A DNA stretch of 64,000 nt from Brevundimonas variabilis (GCF_014199945.1 NZ_JACHOR010000002.1:186001-250000), one strand, 5' to 3'; shown: positions 45,669 through 57,188, counted from the first letter of the stretch. Made by a program: numbers and translations. Notes: generated from the sequence alone by a model not told the origin.

Positions 45669-47489
45669 TCAGTTCTCCCGCCCCACCGGATATAGCCTAT
45701 AGCGGCTATCGTAGAACGGCGTTCTTTCATAGAACCATGCAAGTCGCGCATCGCCGTTGGCGGCAAAGTCAGGTTCGGCGGCCAGTTTCGCCTCAAACGC
45801 AGACTTCAACGCGGGATCGGCAGCCAGCATCCGCTCCGCCAGTGGCGCAATGGCATAGCTCTCGATGTACTCAACCCGGTTGAGCACTTCCGGGAACATA
45901 CCCCAGGCAAAGAAGCTTTCCGACGATTGAGGTTCGAGGAGCAGGACGGCCAGATCGCCCATGGGCTGATCGGTAGGAATACGCACCGAGCCGACGGGCC
46001 AGTTCCAGTGCACAGTTTCCGGCGTGACGTCGGTGACCGCGATCTGTACGTGCGCCTCATTGGTGCGAGCGGCGATCTTCGGGTCATTGAGACGAAGCAT
46101 TTCGACAGAGACGGTCCGCGGGGTCGAGACAGTCTCCATCTGCAGGCCTTGAAGGCGCAGTCGCTCGATCAGGTCGGTCCTGTAGCCTGGCACCCAATAG
46201 GCAACGGGCCGCTTGAGTGTCAGCGTCGGGCGCGAACCATAGAAGGGCAGGGACCAGATCTCCGGGTCGGCCCGTCCAAGCCAGCGGATCTCCTGCCGAC
46301 CTGATGCCGGGCTGTCGTACATTTCGTAGGTGACGCCCTTGAAGGCGCGGGTCCCGGCAGGCGTGGGATCCGCCTCGAAATTGGCCGGGATTTCGGTTGG
46401 CCGAAGAGCCTTGTCGGCGGCGATGGCGGTCGCCAGGCTTTCGCCGTCACGGGCCAGAGCACGCATGGCGGCCTCGAGCAGCACATAGGTGCCCAGGACC
46501 CGTTGCTCGTAGGGCTTGAGGCTGTGGTTTTCGACGAGGATCGTCGGTACGTGCGCAGCCGAACCCCAGCCATTCGAGAACCGTTCGCCGAGCCCACCGT
46601 CGGACAGTCCAGCCTTGGGATCATCGCCCACGCCGAAAACCAGAGGGCCCGGGATATGACCCTGGGCTTCAAGCGCCGCGTTGATCGATGGCTTGAACGC
46701 TGTGTCAAGCCAGGCTGCACTGGCGGGAGACCGTGAATAGATGCCGTCCTCGCCATTGTACCCGTAGGTGACGTCGTACTGGTAATCCATGCCGTCCGTG
46801 ACGTGGATGTCGACATAGAGGGCCGGGTCGTATTTGCGGATCAGCCCGATCACTGCACGCATTTCGGGCTGGTCCAGCTTCATGAAATCGCGGTTCAGGT
46901 TCTGGTTGGTTGCTGTATGGCGCCACCCCTGGACTCGGGGACCCCTCTGGTTTGGACGGCTGTAGGCCGACGCCCGCTCATGGCCGTCGACCGACAGGAT
47001 CGGAATCAGGATCAGGTTGGCACGATCGAGCAGATCGCCCTTGCCGCCGAACGCGATATCGCGAAGCAGCATCATCCCCGCATCCTTCCCGTCGATCTCG
47101 CCGGGGTGGATACCTGCCTGGGCCAGCAGCACCGGCTTGGATGGATCGAGCGAGGAGCCGTCCTTCGTTGCGATCACGGCATAAATCGCCCGGCCCTCCG
47201 GCGAGGTTCCGAACGACTCGATCCGGATAAGATCGGATGCGGCATCCAGACGGTCGAACCACGCCCGAGTTTCAGCATAGGTCGGGCTGGCGTTGTGATC
47301 CGGGTCCTGTTCGAAGGCTGTGATCCAAGGATCATCTGATGCTGCCAGCAAGTTGCGGCTGGCTCCATTCCATTCCGGAGCGGGTGGCAGGAACGGCAGG
47401 TCCCAGGGAGCGGTCGTCGGGACGGACTGGGACATTGCGGTTGTCGCTGAAAGGGCCGCGAGGACGGCGAAAAGACAGATGTGGCGCAT
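45669..47489 (-). CDS. Secreted M14-family zinc carboxypeptidase
   Basis: A 606-residue periplasmic or secreted peptidase. The signal peptide (LFAVLAALSATTAMS) is followed by an M14 domain with HxxE in AGIHPGEIDGKDA, LNRDFMKLDQPEMRA, YVDIHVTDGMDY (third zinc His) and a long C-terminal extension of beta-rich sequence (about 380-600). The ATG at 47489 opens the signal peptide. It is probably cotranscribed with the MAPEG gene. Confidence 0.88.
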   Translation of the reverse strand: MRHICLFAVLAALSATTAMSQSVPTTAPWDLPFLPPAPEWNGASRNLLAASDDPWITAFEQDPDHNASPTYAETRAWFDRLDAASDLIRIESFGTSPEGRAIYAVIATKDGSSLDPSKPVLLAQAGIHPGEIDGKDAGMMLLRDIAFGGKGDLLDRANLILIPILSVDGHERASAYSRPNQRGPRVQGWRHTATNQNLNRDFMKLDQPEMRAVIGLIRKYDPALYVDIHVTDGMDYQYDVTYGYNGEDGIYSRSPASAAWLDTAFKPSINAALEAQGHIPGPLVFGVGDDPKAGLSDGGLGERFSNGWGSAAHVPTILVENHSLKPYEQRVLGTYVLLEAAMRALARDGESLATAIAADKALRPTEIPANFEADPTPAGTRAFKGVTYEMYDSPASGRQEIRWLGRADPEIWSLPFYGSRPTLTLKRPVAYWVPGYRTDLIERLRLQGLQMETVSTPRTVSVEMLRLNDPKIAARTNEAHVQIAVTDVTPETVHWNWPVGSVRIPTDQPMGDLAVLLLEPQSSESFFAWGMFPEVLNRVEYIESYAIAPLAERMLAADPALKSAFEAKLAAEPDFAANGDARLAWFYERTPFYDSRYRLYPVGREN

Positions 47490-47666
47490 GGGCCTCTTCC
47501 TCCGCCAAATGGCAGCGGGCCGCAAGCCATGGTCCAAACACGCGGTGACACTTCGTGGTGACCGAAAGGTCAATCCGTCAGGATGGACAGGCATCCCTTC
47601 GGGCAGGCGAAAGGCCGGAAGCTTGCGCTCCGGTTCTGCCCGCGCGCCGGGTGCATTGGCGACAGA

Positions 47667-48002
47667 TCAGGGCTCGAGCGCAGCGGTCAGTCGAGCGATC
47701 TCCCGCTCTTCGCGTGCCTTGCGCCCAACCAACTGTTCCAGTTGGCGGGCCTGCGCCGGTGTGGTCACGCCTGCAGCCTGCACGGCCGCCTCGATCTCGG
47801 CGATCCGTTCCTCGATCTCGGCAAGCCGCTCCTCGGCCTCGTAGCGGATATTGGAAAGGCGCTCTTCACGGGTCACGCGCGGGGCACGATCGGCCCGAGC
47901 TGCATTTCGCCCCGCCAGGACCTGGGCGTCTGCGGTGGAAGCAACAGCGACGATCGGCATCGCTAACAGGGCTGCGGCGCAGACAATGAGGGCTTTCTTC
48001 AC
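47667..48002 (-). CDS. Exported coiled-coil protein (111 aa)
   Basis: A GTG-started ORF whose N-terminus (MKKALIVCAAALLAMPIVAVASTADA) is a textbook signal peptide. The rest is a charged helix (EERLSNIRYEAEERLAEIEERIAEIEAAVQ) with heptad spacing, then ARQLEQLVGRKAREEREIARL. No domain is recognised. A TTG 7 codons upstream is an alternative start. GGGAA precedes the GTG. Confidence 0.65.
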   Translation of the reverse strand: MKKALIVCAAALLAMPIVAVASTADAQVLAGRNAARADRAPRVTREERLSNIRYEAEERLAEIEERIAEIEAAVQAAGVTTPAQARQLEQLVGRKAREEREIARLTAALEP

Positions 48003-48108
48003 GAGTTCATTTCCCGACTTCAACGTGTCCGAACCGAGACCCTAGATTACATTTTCGTCACGAGGAAAGCGTTTTTTGTGCGTTGCGGTGTCACCTGCGT
48101 GCGCGTGG

Positions 48109-49638
48109 TCACTTCCAGATCGGCGTGCCGTCGCCGGGCAATCCTAACCGGGACCACATCGTGCTGACCCTCTCCACGACATCGGGGTCCATCCGGATTT
48201 CCTCGCCCCACTCTCGGTGCGTCTCTGGTGGAAGCTTGTCTGTTGCGTCGAGGCCGATCTTTGACCCGAGTCCGCTTTCAGGACTTGCGAAGTCCAGATA
48301 GTCGATTGGTGTGTTCTCGATCAGGGTGATGTCGCGGGCTGGATCCATCTTCGTCGCCATGGCCCACATCACCTGTTTCCAGTCACGGGCGTCGATGTCG
48401 TGGTCCACCACGATGACCCATTTCGTGTACATGAACTGTCGCAGATAGCTCCAGACGCCCAGCATCACCCGTTTGGCGTGACCGGGATAGGCCTTCTTCA
48501 TCGACACCACCGCGATCCGGTAGCTGCAGCCCTCCGGTGGCAGCCAGAAATCCATGATCTCCGGGAACTGTGCGCGCAGCAGGGGGATGAAGACCTCGTT
48601 CAAGGCCTCGCCCAGCACGGAAGGCTCATCCGGCGGACGGCCGGTAAAGGTCGTCAGATAGATCGGGTCCCGCCGCATGGTGATGGCGGTGACCTGGAAC
48701 ACCGGGAAGGTCTCGACCGAGTTATAGTAGCCCGTATGGTCTCCGTAAGGACCCTCCGGGGCGTGTTCGTCCAGCAGGACGTGTCCTTCCAGAACGATCT
48801 CGGCTTCGGCCGGCACCATCAGCGGCACCGTCTTGCAGGCCACAAGCTCGGCCTTGGCACCTCGCATCAGTCCGGCGAACTGGTATTCGCTGAGGGTGTC
48901 AGGAACAGGGGTGACAGCGGCCAGGATCGTGCCCGGATCAGCGCCTAGCACCACAGCGCAGGGCAGGGGCTCGCGCTTCCCCGCCTTCTTGTGCCGGGCA
49001 TAATGCTGGGCGCCCCCACGATGGGCGAGCCAGCGCATGATCGCGCGATCCTTGCCGAGGACCTGCATCCGGTAGATGCCGAGGTTGAAGTCGTCCTCGC
49101 GATCCTCGCCCGGCCCCCTGGTGACCACGAGGCCCCATGTAATCAGGGGCGCAGGTTCTCCGGGCCAGCAGGTCTGAACCGGCAAACGGGTCAGGTCGAT
49201 CTGGTCGCCCCTGAGGACGACGTCCTGTACGGGTGCCTTCTTCACGATCTTCGGCCGCATACCCATGACCGTCTTGGCCAGCGGCAGCATGTCAAAGGCA
49301 TCGCGCAGACCCCGGGGCGGGGTAGGATTTCGGAGGAAGGCCAGGAGTTCGCCAACCTCGCGCAGGTCAGCCCCCGTGGTCCGCGCCTTGTTGTCCAGCG
49401 TGACGCCCATGGCCACGCGCTTTACCGTTCCGAACAGATTGGCCAGCGCGGGGATGGGGCTGATGGATCCGTCCGGCATGACGGGTTGCTCGAACAGGAC
49501 GGCAGGACCTCCGTTTCGCAGCAGACGGGTCTGGATTTCCGTCATCTCGAGCACGGTGGACACCGGCTCCGAGACCCGTACCAGTTCCCCGTCAGCTTCA
49601 AGTTTCGTCAGGAATTCGCGCAGGGATCGGTAGGCCAT
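48109..49638 (-). CDS. ubiD: UbiD family decarboxylase (3-octaprenyl-4-hydroxybenzoate decarboxylase)
   Basis: A 509-residue prenylated-FMN-dependent decarboxylase of ubiquinone synthesis. Family segments: [22 protein letters not shown], the [22 protein letters not shown] region and [11 protein letters not shown] with its metal/cofactor Glu. Length is typical. The flavin prenyltransferase UbiX is not in the window. Confidence 0.93.
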   Translation of the reverse strand: MAYRSLREFLTKLEADGELVRVSEPVSTVLEMTEIQTRLLRNGGPAVLFEQPVMPDGSISPIPALANLFGTVKRVAMGVTLDNKARTTGADLREVGELLAFLRNPTPPRGLRDAFDMLPLAKTVMGMRPKIVKKAPVQDVVLRGDQIDLTRLPVQTCWPGEPAPLITWGLVVTRGPGEDREDDFNLGIYRMQVLGKDRAIMRWLAHRGGAQHYARHKKAGKREPLPCAVVLGADPGTILAAVTPVPDTLSEYQFAGLMRGAKAELVACKTVPLMVPAEAEIVLEGHVLLDEHAPEGPYGDHTGYYNSVETFPVFQVTAITMRRDPIYLTTFTGRPPDEPSVLGEALNEVFIPLLRAQFPEIMDFWLPPEGCSYRIAVVSMKKAYPGHAKRVMLGVWSYLRQFMYTKWVIVVDHDIDARDWKQVMWAMATKMDPARDITLIENTPIDYLDFASPESGLGSKIGLDATDKLPPETHREWGEEIRMDPDVVERVSTMWSRLGLPGDGTPIWK

Positions 49639-49740
49639 CGAACGCTCCAGTCTAGAGCGTGACGATTAGGCGGTGGGTGCCGTCGTGTCACGCCGGGCTT
49701 GCCGTTGCGACGTGCGGTCGATCGCCACGATCACAGCGGC

Positions 49741-50586
49741 CTAGTCGCGATCCCAGGTGAAGTCTGCATCGAGCCAGTCGCCAAGCCGGCCATCAGGCTT
49801 TGCCAGACTATGGATCTGTTGCATTTCCTCTGGCGACAGGTCGAAATCGAAGATGTCGAAATTCTCGGCCGCACGGCTTTCCTTGGCCGTGCGCGGGATG
49901 GCGATCACGCCCTGCTGAATGATCCATCTCAGCGTGACCTGGCCGGGGGTCTTGCCGTGCGCCCGCGCTATGTCATTCAGGGTCGCATCGTCGGCGATCT
50001 TGCCCTGCGCCAGTGGTGACCAGGCGGTGATCGAGGAACCGAGTTCCCTGGCCGTCGCGATCAGCGCGTTGTTCGAAAGATAGGGGTGGTATTCGACCTG
50101 GTTCGTGATCAGTTTCGCTGCCGAAAGAGCCTGCGCTTCCCGGAACTGGGTCGATGGAAAGTTGGAGAGACCGATGGCTCGGGTGAAACCTTGGGCCAGG
50201 GCATCGTTCAGTGCGCCCAGCGTCTCGGCAAACGGCGGATTCTTCTTCGGCCAATGCAGGAGCAGGAGGTCAGGGGTGAAGCCCAGCGCCTCCATTGATT
50301 CTTTCGCCTGCGTCTGCAGGTCGCCATCGTGGAAATGTTCGACCCAAATCTTGGTGGTGAGCCAGATCTCGTCGCGAGCGACAAGGCCTTCCGCAATCGC
50401 ATCGCGAATGCCGTCACCGACAGCCGATTCGTTCTTGTAAATCCAGGCTGTGTCGATGTGGCGATAGCCGATGCGCAGGGCCTCTTTCACCATCCGCCGG
50501 GCATCGGCGGGCTCGAGTTGCCAGGTGCCGAATCCAAGCAGTGGAATCTGGAAGGTGTCGACAGCGAGCGAGAGCGGGTTGGTCAT
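49741..50586 (-). CDS. Aldo/keto reductase
   Basis: A 281-residue TIM-barrel reductase. The catalytic tetrad is Asp45 and Tyr50 (HIDTAWIYKNE), Lys79 (LTTKIW) and His111 (LLLHWP). It uses NADPH to reduce aldehydes such as 2,5-diketogluconate or methylglyoxal; substrate unknown. The ATG at 50586 is used; an ATG two codons upstream is possible. It follows exbD on the same strand, separated by a terminator. Confidence 0.9.
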   Translation of the reverse strand: MTNPLSLAVDTFQIPLLGFGTWQLEPADARRMVKEALRIGYRHIDTAWIYKNESAVGDGIRDAIAEGLVARDEIWLTTKIWVEHFHDGDLQTQAKESMEALGFTPDLLLLHWPKKNPPFAETLGALNDALAQGFTRAIGLSNFPSTQFREAQALSAAKLITNQVEYHPYLSNNALIATARELGSSITAWSPLAQGKIADDATLNDIARAHGKTPGQVTLRWIIQQGVIAIPRTAKESRAAENFDIFDFDLSPEEMQQIHSLAKPDGRLGDWLDADFTWDRD

Positions 50587-50653
50587 CGGCATGAGTCCTG
50601 AACGTGCGGAAGAGCCCAATAACAGGCAAGCCCGGTCGCGGTTTCAACGGGGC

Positions 50654-50686
50654 AAAGAAAAAGGCCGCGTCCCGAAGGTCGCGGCC
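50654..50686 (-). terminator. Rho-independent terminator after exbD
   Basis: Read on the minus strand, GGCCGCG (50680-50686) pairs with CGCGGCC (50663-50669), the stem extends by two C-G pairs to a TTCG tetraloop, and TTTTTCTTT follows. It separates exbD from the aldo/keto reductase. Confidence 0.85.
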
Positions 50687-50713
50687 CTGTTCCCTTATCG
50701 AACGGCGCGGGCT

Positions 50714-51151
<438 letters not shown>

Positions 51152-51265
51152 GTCGCGCGTCTCTCTGTGATCACGCCCGCTGACCGCAGGCTATCGAAAG
51201 GTTCGATCTGTCTCTTGGCGGGCAAGCCCACGCTTGTAAAGCATGAGTTGGACGAAACGTTGCGA

Positions 51266-51880
51266 TCAGCCCTTAGCAAGCTTGATGAAGCGCTCCATCA
51301 GAGCTGGGTCCGACTTGAACGCACCGGTGAACCGGGTGGTGATCGTGGAGACATGGCGGTGATGCACACCGCGGGTCGTCATGCACTGATGTTCCGCATC
51401 GATCAGGATCGCGACGCCGGCCGGGTTCAGATGTTCCTCCAGGGCGTAGGCGATCTGGTTGGTCAGGACTTCCTGCGTCTGCAGCCGCTTGGAAAAGATT
51501 TCCACGACGCGGGCGATCTTGGAAATGCCAACGACCTTCTCCGTTGGAAGGTACGCGACATAGGCCTTGCCGAGGAACGGGGCCATGTGGTGCTCGCAAT
51601 GGCTCTCGACCTCGATGTCCCGCAGCAGGACCATGTCGTCATAGCCCTGGACGTCCTCGAAAGTCCGAGACAGTTCCTTGGCCACGTCGGCCTCGTAGCC
51701 TTCGAACCATTCGCCGTAGGCGTCGACGACGCGCTTGGGCGTATCCTTGAGGCCTTCACGGTCGGGGTTGTCACCCGCCCAGGCCAGCAGGGTTCGCACA
51801 GCCTTGAGGGCTTCCTCGCGCGACGGGCGCAGGGTCTCGACGAGCGTGGGTCGGGTAACCAGAGCATCCATGGAAATCAT
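51266..51880 (-). CDS. folE: GTP cyclohydrolase I
   Basis: Makes dihydroneopterin triphosphate from GTP, the first step of folate and of queuosine precursor synthesis (used by queC/E/D at 3.2-4.9 kb). The 204-residue protein has zinc Cys/His in [10 protein letters not shown] and HQCM, and [10 protein letters not shown] with TRGV. The start may be ATG 51880 or ATG 51871; neither has a good ribosome binding site. It is divergent from cysS (149-bp gap). Confidence 0.96.
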   Translation of the reverse strand: MISMDALVTRPTLVETLRPSREEALKAVRTLLAWAGDNPDREGLKDTPKRVVDAYGEWFEGYEADVAKELSRTFEDVQGYDDMVLLRDIEVESHCEHHMAPFLGKAYVAYLPTEKVVGISKIARVVEIFSKRLQTQEVLTNQIAYALEEHLNPAGVAILIDAEHQCMTTRGVHHRHVSTITTRFTGAFKSDPALMERFIKLAKG

Positions 51881-52029
51881 CTGAAGCGACCAGTGGCGCC
51901 GGAACGAAGGTCCCGGAAATGACGCGCGTCGCTCTCCCTTATGTTTAGCCGCTGGCTATCGCCAACGAGCCCACGGCTATATGGGACAGCGGCATCATCC
52001 TGCAAGAAAACCAACTGCTCCGCTTCACA

Positions 52030-53439
52030 ATGACGCTTTTTCTTTACGACACGCTGCATCGCGAGAAGCGCGCATTCGAGCCGCGGGACCCGCAACGCGT
52101 GACACTATATGTCTGTGGTCCCACGGTTTATGACCATGCGCACATCGGCAACGCGCGCCCACCCGTCGTGTTTGACGTCCTCGTTCGTCTGCTGAGGCGT
52201 CAGTTCGGTTCGGACAGCGTGCTCTATGCCCGCAACGTCACCGACGTTGACGACAAGATCAATGCGAAGGCTGCGAGAGAGGGCGTCACGATCGGGGCCG
52301 TCACCGCCCGCTACGAGGCTGCCTATCTTGCCGACATGGCGGCACTGAATGTCTCCCCGCCCGATCTGTCGCCGCATGTGACGGACCATATGGGCGCTAT
52401 CGTCCGACAGATCGCCCAGATCATCCAACAGGGCTGCGCTTATGTGGCGGAGGGGCATGTCGTCTTTGATGTCTCGTCCTATCCCTCTTATGGCGCGCTG
52501 TCCGGGCGCAATCTGGACGACATGATCGCAGGCGCGCGGGTCGAGGTCGCGCCCTACAAGAAGAATGCCCACGATTTCGTGCTGTGGAAGCCGTCGAAGG
52601 ACGGGGAACCGGCCTGGCCGAGCCCCTGGGGCGCAGGACGGCCTGGCTGGCATATCGAGTGCTCGGCGATGATCGAGGAGACCCTCGGGCTGCCCATAGA
52701 CATCCATGGTGGTGGCATCGATCTGGTCTTCCCGCATCATGAGAACGAGATCGCACAGGGGGTCTGTGCGCACGGCCATGCTCGGACTGACGCGGCTCAC
52801 GATGCCTATGCGCGCTACTGGATGCACAATGGCTTCCTGACCGTGGATGCCGAGAAGATGTCAAAGTCGATCGGCAATGTCCTGCTGCTGCATGATCTGG
52901 TCCAGCACATGCCAGGCGAGGTCGTTCGCTGGGCCTTGCTGAGCGCGCACTATCGACAGCCCTTGGACTGGAACCAGTCGCTGCTGGACCAGTCGCGTAA
53001 GAACCTGGATCGTCTGTACGGAGCCTTGCGTCGGGCAGGTGACGTAGAGCCGCTCGGGGATATGCCGTCACCCGAATTTCTGCAGGCGATCTCCGATGAT
53101 CTGAATACGCCCGGAGCCATGTCCAAGCTGTTCGCCCTGTCCAGCGAGATCGAACGCGCGATGACGGCGGGTGATCTCAACTCCGTGGGCATAGCCAAGG
53201 CAGAGTTGCTGGCGTCCGCAGCCATTCTCGGCGTGCTGCAATCAAGCCCGGACGCCTGGTTCGAAGGGGGCGCAGACGATGTTCTAAAAACCGAGGTCGA
53301 GGCCTTGCTGGCGGAACGGGTCGAGGCAAGGGCGGCCAAGAACTGGGCCGAGGCCGACCGGATCCGCGATCGCCTTACGGCGCTCAAGGTCGTCGTGATG
53401 GATGGCCCGACCGGAGCGACCTGGCGGCTGGCGGACTAG
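52030..53439 (+). CDS. cysS: Cysteinyl-tRNA synthetase
   Basis: A 469-residue class I synthetase charging tRNA-Cys. Zinc Cys29 is followed by HIGN (38-41), ECSAMIEETLGLPIDIHGGGIDLVFPHHENE gives the remaining zinc and anticodon-linked region, and KMSKS is present (AEKMSKSIGN). The C-terminal DALR-like domain is complete (AKNWAEADRIRDRL). Start ATG 52030. Confidence 0.97.
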   Translation: MTLFLYDTLHREKRAFEPRDPQRVTLYVCGPTVYDHAHIGNARPPVVFDVLVRLLRRQFGSDSVLYARNVTDVDDKINAKAAREGVTIGAVTARYEAAYLADMAALNVSPPDLSPHVTDHMGAIVRQIAQIIQQGCAYVAEGHVVFDVSSYPSYGALSGRNLDDMIAGARVEVAPYKKNAHDFVLWKPSKDGEPAWPSPWGAGRPGWHIECSAMIEETLGLPIDIHGGGIDLVFPHHENEIAQGVCAHGHARTDAAHDAYARYWMHNGFLTVDAEKMSKSIGNVLLLHDLVQHMPGEVVRWALLSAHYRQPLDWNQSLLDQSRKNLDRLYGALRRAGDVEPLGDMPSPEFLQAISDDLNTPGAMSKLFALSSEIERAMTAGDLNSVGIAKAELLASAAILGVLQSSPDAWFEGGADDVLKTEVEALLAERVEARAAKNWAEADRIRDRLTALKVVVMDGPTGATWRLAD

Positions 53440-53482
53440 TTTTGCTGCTCTTCGCGGGCGGGTCAGGAGCGCGAGACGGCGA

Positions 53483-54703
53483 TCAGGTCTTTGTCAGAGC
53501 GAGATGGATCACGTCGGTCCGGCGTGAGCGGAATCCGGCTTCGCAATAGCCAAGGTAGAAGCGCCACAGACGGCGGAACCGCTCGTCGAAGCCCCCCATC
53601 TGGCGAATGTCGTCCCAGGCCGCCTGGAATCGCTGATCCCAACGCTGCAGGGTATCGGCATAGTCGATGCCGAACCGTTCCACATGGTCCCAGGTCAGAC
53701 CGGCCCGCTCCACGACGGGCTGCAGCCGGGCTTCCGACGGGAGCATACCCCCGGGAAAGACATATTTCTGGATGAAGTCCGTCCGGGCATTGTACTCCTC
53801 GAACAGCTCGTCCTGAATCGTGATGATCTGCAGTCCTGCACGCCCCCCGGGGACCAGGACATTCCGGATGGTGTCGAAATAGGCAGGCCAGTATTCCTTG
53901 CCCACTGCCTCGAACATCTCGATGGATGCCACGCGGTCGTAGCTGCCTGTCACGTCGCGATAGTCCATCATCTGGACGCGGGCGCGAGACGACAGGCCAG
54001 CATTGAACAGGCGGGCCTGGGCATAGTCGTGCTGTTCCTGCGAGATGGTGATTGCCGTCACATCAGCACCGATCTCACGCGCGGCGTATTCGGCAAAGCC
54101 GCCCCAGCCACACCCGATTTCCAGCACCTTCATGCCGGGCTTCAGGTCCATGGCCTGCGCCAGCGTCGCATATTTCCGTGTCTGGGCCGACTCCAGGGTG
54201 TCATGACTGTCCACGAACCGCGCCGATGAATATGTCATCGTGCCGTCCAGCCAGGTCTCGTAGAAGCTGTTGCCCAGATCGTAGTGGGCCTCGATGTTCT
54301 TTTTCGAACCCGCCCGGCTGTTGCGGTTCAGCTTGTGACTGATCCAGTTCACCGCAAGCATGATGACGTTGCCGTCGAACAGACGCCGGATGTGGTCATA
54401 GTTCGACGCCAGGACTTCCAGCAGCACCGCCAGATGGGGACTGTCCCATTCCCCGGCCATATAGCCTTCGGCATAGCCGATATCGCCGTTCGCGAGGACA
54501 CGCCGGGCGAACCGATAGTCGACGATGTTCATCGTCGCGCTCGGCCCGGGGGTCTCGCCTTCCAGCCGGTGTGTCTCGCCATTCGGCAGGATCAAGGTCA
54601 GCCGGCCATAAGTCCAGTTGGCGGACAGAAGGCGAATCAGCATGGCGAAGACGCGTGGAGTGGCGTCCAGACGCGCCGCGCCCTGATCGGTGAGAACAGT
54701 CAT
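53483..54703 (-). CDS. cfa: Cyclopropane-fatty-acyl-phospholipid synthase
   Basis: A 406-residue SAM-dependent enzyme that methylenates unsaturated acyl chains of membrane phospholipids. Motifs: AHYDLGNSFYETWLDGTMTYSSARF, the SAM site VLEIGCGWGGFAEYAA, and the C-terminal FYLGYCEAGFRSRRTDV. It lies 33 bp downstream of the photolyase gene on the same strand, so the two are likely cotranscribed. Convergent with cysS. Confidence 0.94.
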   Translation of the reverse strand: MTVLTDQGAARLDATPRVFAMLIRLLSANWTYGRLTLILPNGETHRLEGETPGPSATMNIVDYRFARRVLANGDIGYAEGYMAGEWDSPHLAVLLEVLASNYDHIRRLFDGNVIMLAVNWISHKLNRNSRAGSKKNIEAHYDLGNSFYETWLDGTMTYSSARFVDSHDTLESAQTRKYATLAQAMDLKPGMKVLEIGCGWGGFAEYAAREIGADVTAITISQEQHDYAQARLFNAGLSSRARVQMMDYRDVTGSYDRVASIEMFEAVGKEYWPAYFDTIRNVLVPGGRAGLQIITIQDELFEEYNARTDFIQKYVFPGGMLPSEARLQPVVERAGLTWDHVERFGIDYADTLQRWDQRFQAAWDDIRQMGGFDERFRRLWRFYLGYCEAGFRSRRTDVIHLALTKT

Positions 54704-54736
54704 GCTGGCACTCTTGCTAGGTCGGGTTGATGAGCG

Positions 54737-56224
54737 TCAATCCCCGCTCGCATCCGCGCGGCGTCCTGACACGGTCTTGAGGGCCTCAAGAGCGCGGTTG
54801 CGAGCTTCGGTGTGGTCGACGATTGGGTGGGGATAGTGGGTGCCAAGCTGCACGCCGGCCTCCCTGAGAGTCTCGGGTGCTGCGGTCCACGGCGCGTGGA
54901 GCCATCGATCCGGTACCTTCCGGAGTTCGGGAACCCATTTCCGGACGTATGTGCCGTCAGCATCGAACTTCTCGCCCTGGGTGATCGGATTGAAGATTCT
55001 GAAGTACGGTGAGGCGTCGGCTCCGGATCCAGCGACCCATTGCCAATTCTGTACATTCGACGCCAGGTCGGCATCGACCAGCGTGTCCCAGAACCATGCC
55101 TCGCCGCGCCGCCAGTCGATCAGCAGGTGCTTGATGAGAAATGAGGCAACGATCATCCGGACGCGATTGTGCATCCAGCCGGTCGCCCAGAGCTGGCGCA
55201 TCCCCGCGTCAACGACCGGATAGCCGGTCTGTCCACGCGTCCAGGCCGCGAACGCCACATCGTCGTCGCGCCAGGGAAATGCGTCAAACTCCGGCCGGAA
55301 GGCGTGGGTCGGCAGCGTGGGAAAGTGATGCAGCAGGTGCGCCGAGAACTCTCGCCAGCCGATCTCGGCAACGAACTTGTCCGCTTCGGCACCGGGGACC
55401 TTACCGTCGGCTGCTGTCTTTCGTGCGGCTGCGATGGCGCGCCAAGGGCTGATCTCTCCCCAGTGCAGATACGGAGACAGACGACTGGTCGCCGGGACGC
55501 CGGGCATGTCGCGGCCCTTTCCGTAGTTCGCGAGGCCGTGGGTGACAAAGCGACCGAGCTCGGCGGTCGCCCCAGTTTCTCCAGGGGTCCAGTCAAAGCG
55601 CCTGGACCAGTCTGGGTGTTGTGGATGCAGACCCCAGTCGTCGATCGTTTCGCTCGCCACATCCGGCGCTCCGGACAGGTCGCGGGGGCCGGTCGTGTGG
55701 GCAGGCTGCACTGCCGTCGCCAGCAGGAACCGGTGGAAGGGCGTGAAAACCTTATATGGGCCGCCTGAGCCATTCAGGACCGAGCCCGGGCGCGTCAGCA
55801 GCGAGCCATTGTATCCCTTGACCTCGATGCCCTCGGCTTTCAGTCCATGGGCAATGTCGGCATCACGGGCCCAGGCCTCGGGCTCGAACAGCCGGTTCAG
55901 GAAGACCGCTGTCGCCCCTGTCTGTGTGATCAGGGTGCGCAGGACCGCTTCCGAATCGCCACGCCTCAGAATCAGGCTTGCGCCGCGCTCGGCGAAGCTC
56001 TCCGCGAGGGCCCGCAGGGATTTGTCCAGCCACCAGAGCGAGGCGGCACCCCGCGGACGGCCCTCGCCAGCCTCATCGAGGATATACACCGGGATCACGG
56101 GCCGGCCGGTCTCCGCAGCATGGTTCAGGGCGGGATTATCCTGCAGGCGCAGGTCGCGGCGAAGCCAGAGAATGACCGGCGTGCGCTCGTTGGTGGCCGT
56201 GGTGGTCACGCGTGCGATCTCCAT
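54737..56224 (-). CDS. phr: Deoxyribodipyrimidine photolyase
   Basis: A 495-residue flavoprotein that repairs UV-induced cyclobutane pyrimidine dimers with blue light. The N-terminal antenna domain begins [19 protein letters not shown]; the FAD domain includes [30 protein letters not shown] and [20 protein letters not shown]. The ATG at 56224 gives [12 protein letters not shown] class I CPD photolyase is likely. Confidence 0.94.
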   Translation of the reverse strand: MEIARVTTTATNERTPVILWLRRDLRLQDNPALNHAAETGRPVIPVYILDEAGEGRPRGAASLWWLDKSLRALAESFAERGASLILRRGDSEAVLRTLITQTGATAVFLNRLFEPEAWARDADIAHGLKAEGIEVKGYNGSLLTRPGSVLNGSGGPYKVFTPFHRFLLATAVQPAHTTGPRDLSGAPDVASETIDDWGLHPQHPDWSRRFDWTPGETGATAELGRFVTHGLANYGKGRDMPGVPATSRLSPYLHWGEISPWRAIAAARKTAADGKVPGAEADKFVAEIGWREFSAHLLHHFPTLPTHAFRPEFDAFPWRDDDVAFAAWTRGQTGYPVVDAGMRQLWATGWMHNRVRMIVASFLIKHLLIDWRRGEAWFWDTLVDADLASNVQNWQWVAGSGADASPYFRIFNPITQGEKFDADGTYVRKWVPELRKVPDRWLHAPWTAAPETLREAGVQLGTHYPHPIVDHTEARNRALEALKTVSGRRADASGD

Positions 56225-56324
56225 GATAGCTTGCAGCGAAAGGCGCACAGCGCCATCTGCACGCCCCATAGCGGCGACATCACTGCGTCGCCACAAGCCC
56301 CAACGTCACACGAAGGTTTCATCC

Positions 56325-57188
56325 GTGAGCCAGCCCAACGCCGTCATCACCCTCTCGCAAGGCCTCACCCGGCCGATCGTCATCGGCGGTGGTGCACGCA
56401 TCGTCTTCATTGCGGGTCCCTGCCAGATGGAAAGCCGCCAACACGCGCTGGAGATGGCCCATGCGCTGAAGGAAATCGGCGAGCGGCTGAACCTCGGCAT
56501 TATCTACAAGACCAGTTTCGACAAGGCGAACCGGACCAGTGCGACCGCCGCCCGGGGCATCGGCCTTAAAGATGCCCTGCCGATCTTCGCCGAGATTCGC
56601 GAGGTCACCGGCCTGCCAACCCTGACAGACGTGCATTCCGAGGCGCAGTGCGCGGGTGTGGCAGAGGCTGTGGATGTCCTCCAGATTCCGGCCTTCCTGT
56701 GTCGGCAGACCGATCTGCTGCTGGCGGCGGCAGCGACGGGCAAGGCCATCAACGTCAAGAAGGGCCAGTTCCTGGCTCCGTGGGACATGAAGAATGTGAT
56801 CGCCAAGATCACCGGTGCCGGCAATCCCAACGTCATGGCCTGCGAGCGGGGCGCCAGCTTCGGCTACAACACCCTGGTGTCGGACATGCGGTCACTGCCA
56901 GTGCTGCGCGACATCGGTTGTCCGGTCGTGTTCGATGCGACCCATTCTGTCCAGCAACCAGGGGGGCAGGGGACGTCCTCGGGCGGACAACGCGAGTTCG
57001 TGCCTGTCCTGGCGCGGGCCGCTGTCGCCGTGGGCGTCGACGCGGTGTTCATGGAAACCCACCAGGACCCCGACAACGCCCCTTCGGATGGGCCCAACAT
57101 GGTGCCGCTGAGAGAGTTCGAGGCTCTGGCTGCCGAACTGATCGACTATGACGACCTCTCGAAGGCGCGGATGGCGAAAGCGGCCTGA
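56325..57188 (+). CDS. kdsA: 3-deoxy-8-phosphooctulonate synthase (metal-dependent class)
   Basis: Makes Kdo-8-phosphate from arabinose-5-phosphate and PEP. The 287 residues include the motif IAGPCQMES with Cys33, which is Asn in the metal-independent E. coli enzyme and Cys in the metal-dependent Aquifex enzyme, so this is a class II enzyme. [15 protein letters not shown] and [15 protein letters not shown] are typical. The GTG at 56325 is used; the very long frame upstream runs antisense to the photolyase. It feeds waaA. Confidence 0.95.
   Translation: MSQPNAVITLSQGLTRPIVIGGGARIVFIAGPCQMESRQHALEMAHALKEIGERLNLGIIYKTSFDKANRTSATAARGIGLKDALPIFAEIREVTGLPTLTDVHSEAQCAGVAEAVDVLQIPAFLCRQTDLLLAAAATGKAINVKKGQFLAPWDMKNVIAKITGAGNPNVMACERGASFGYNTLVSDMRSLPVLRDIGCPVVFDATHSVQQPGGQGTSSGGQREFVPVLARAAVAVGVDAVFMETHQDPDNAPSDGPNMVPLREFEALAAELIDYDDLSKARMAKAA

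Noticed and set aside
55542..56324. Upstream extension of kdsA by 261 codons
   Set aside because: The extra sequence is antisense to the photolyase and unlike any KdsA; the GTG at 56325 gives the normal length.
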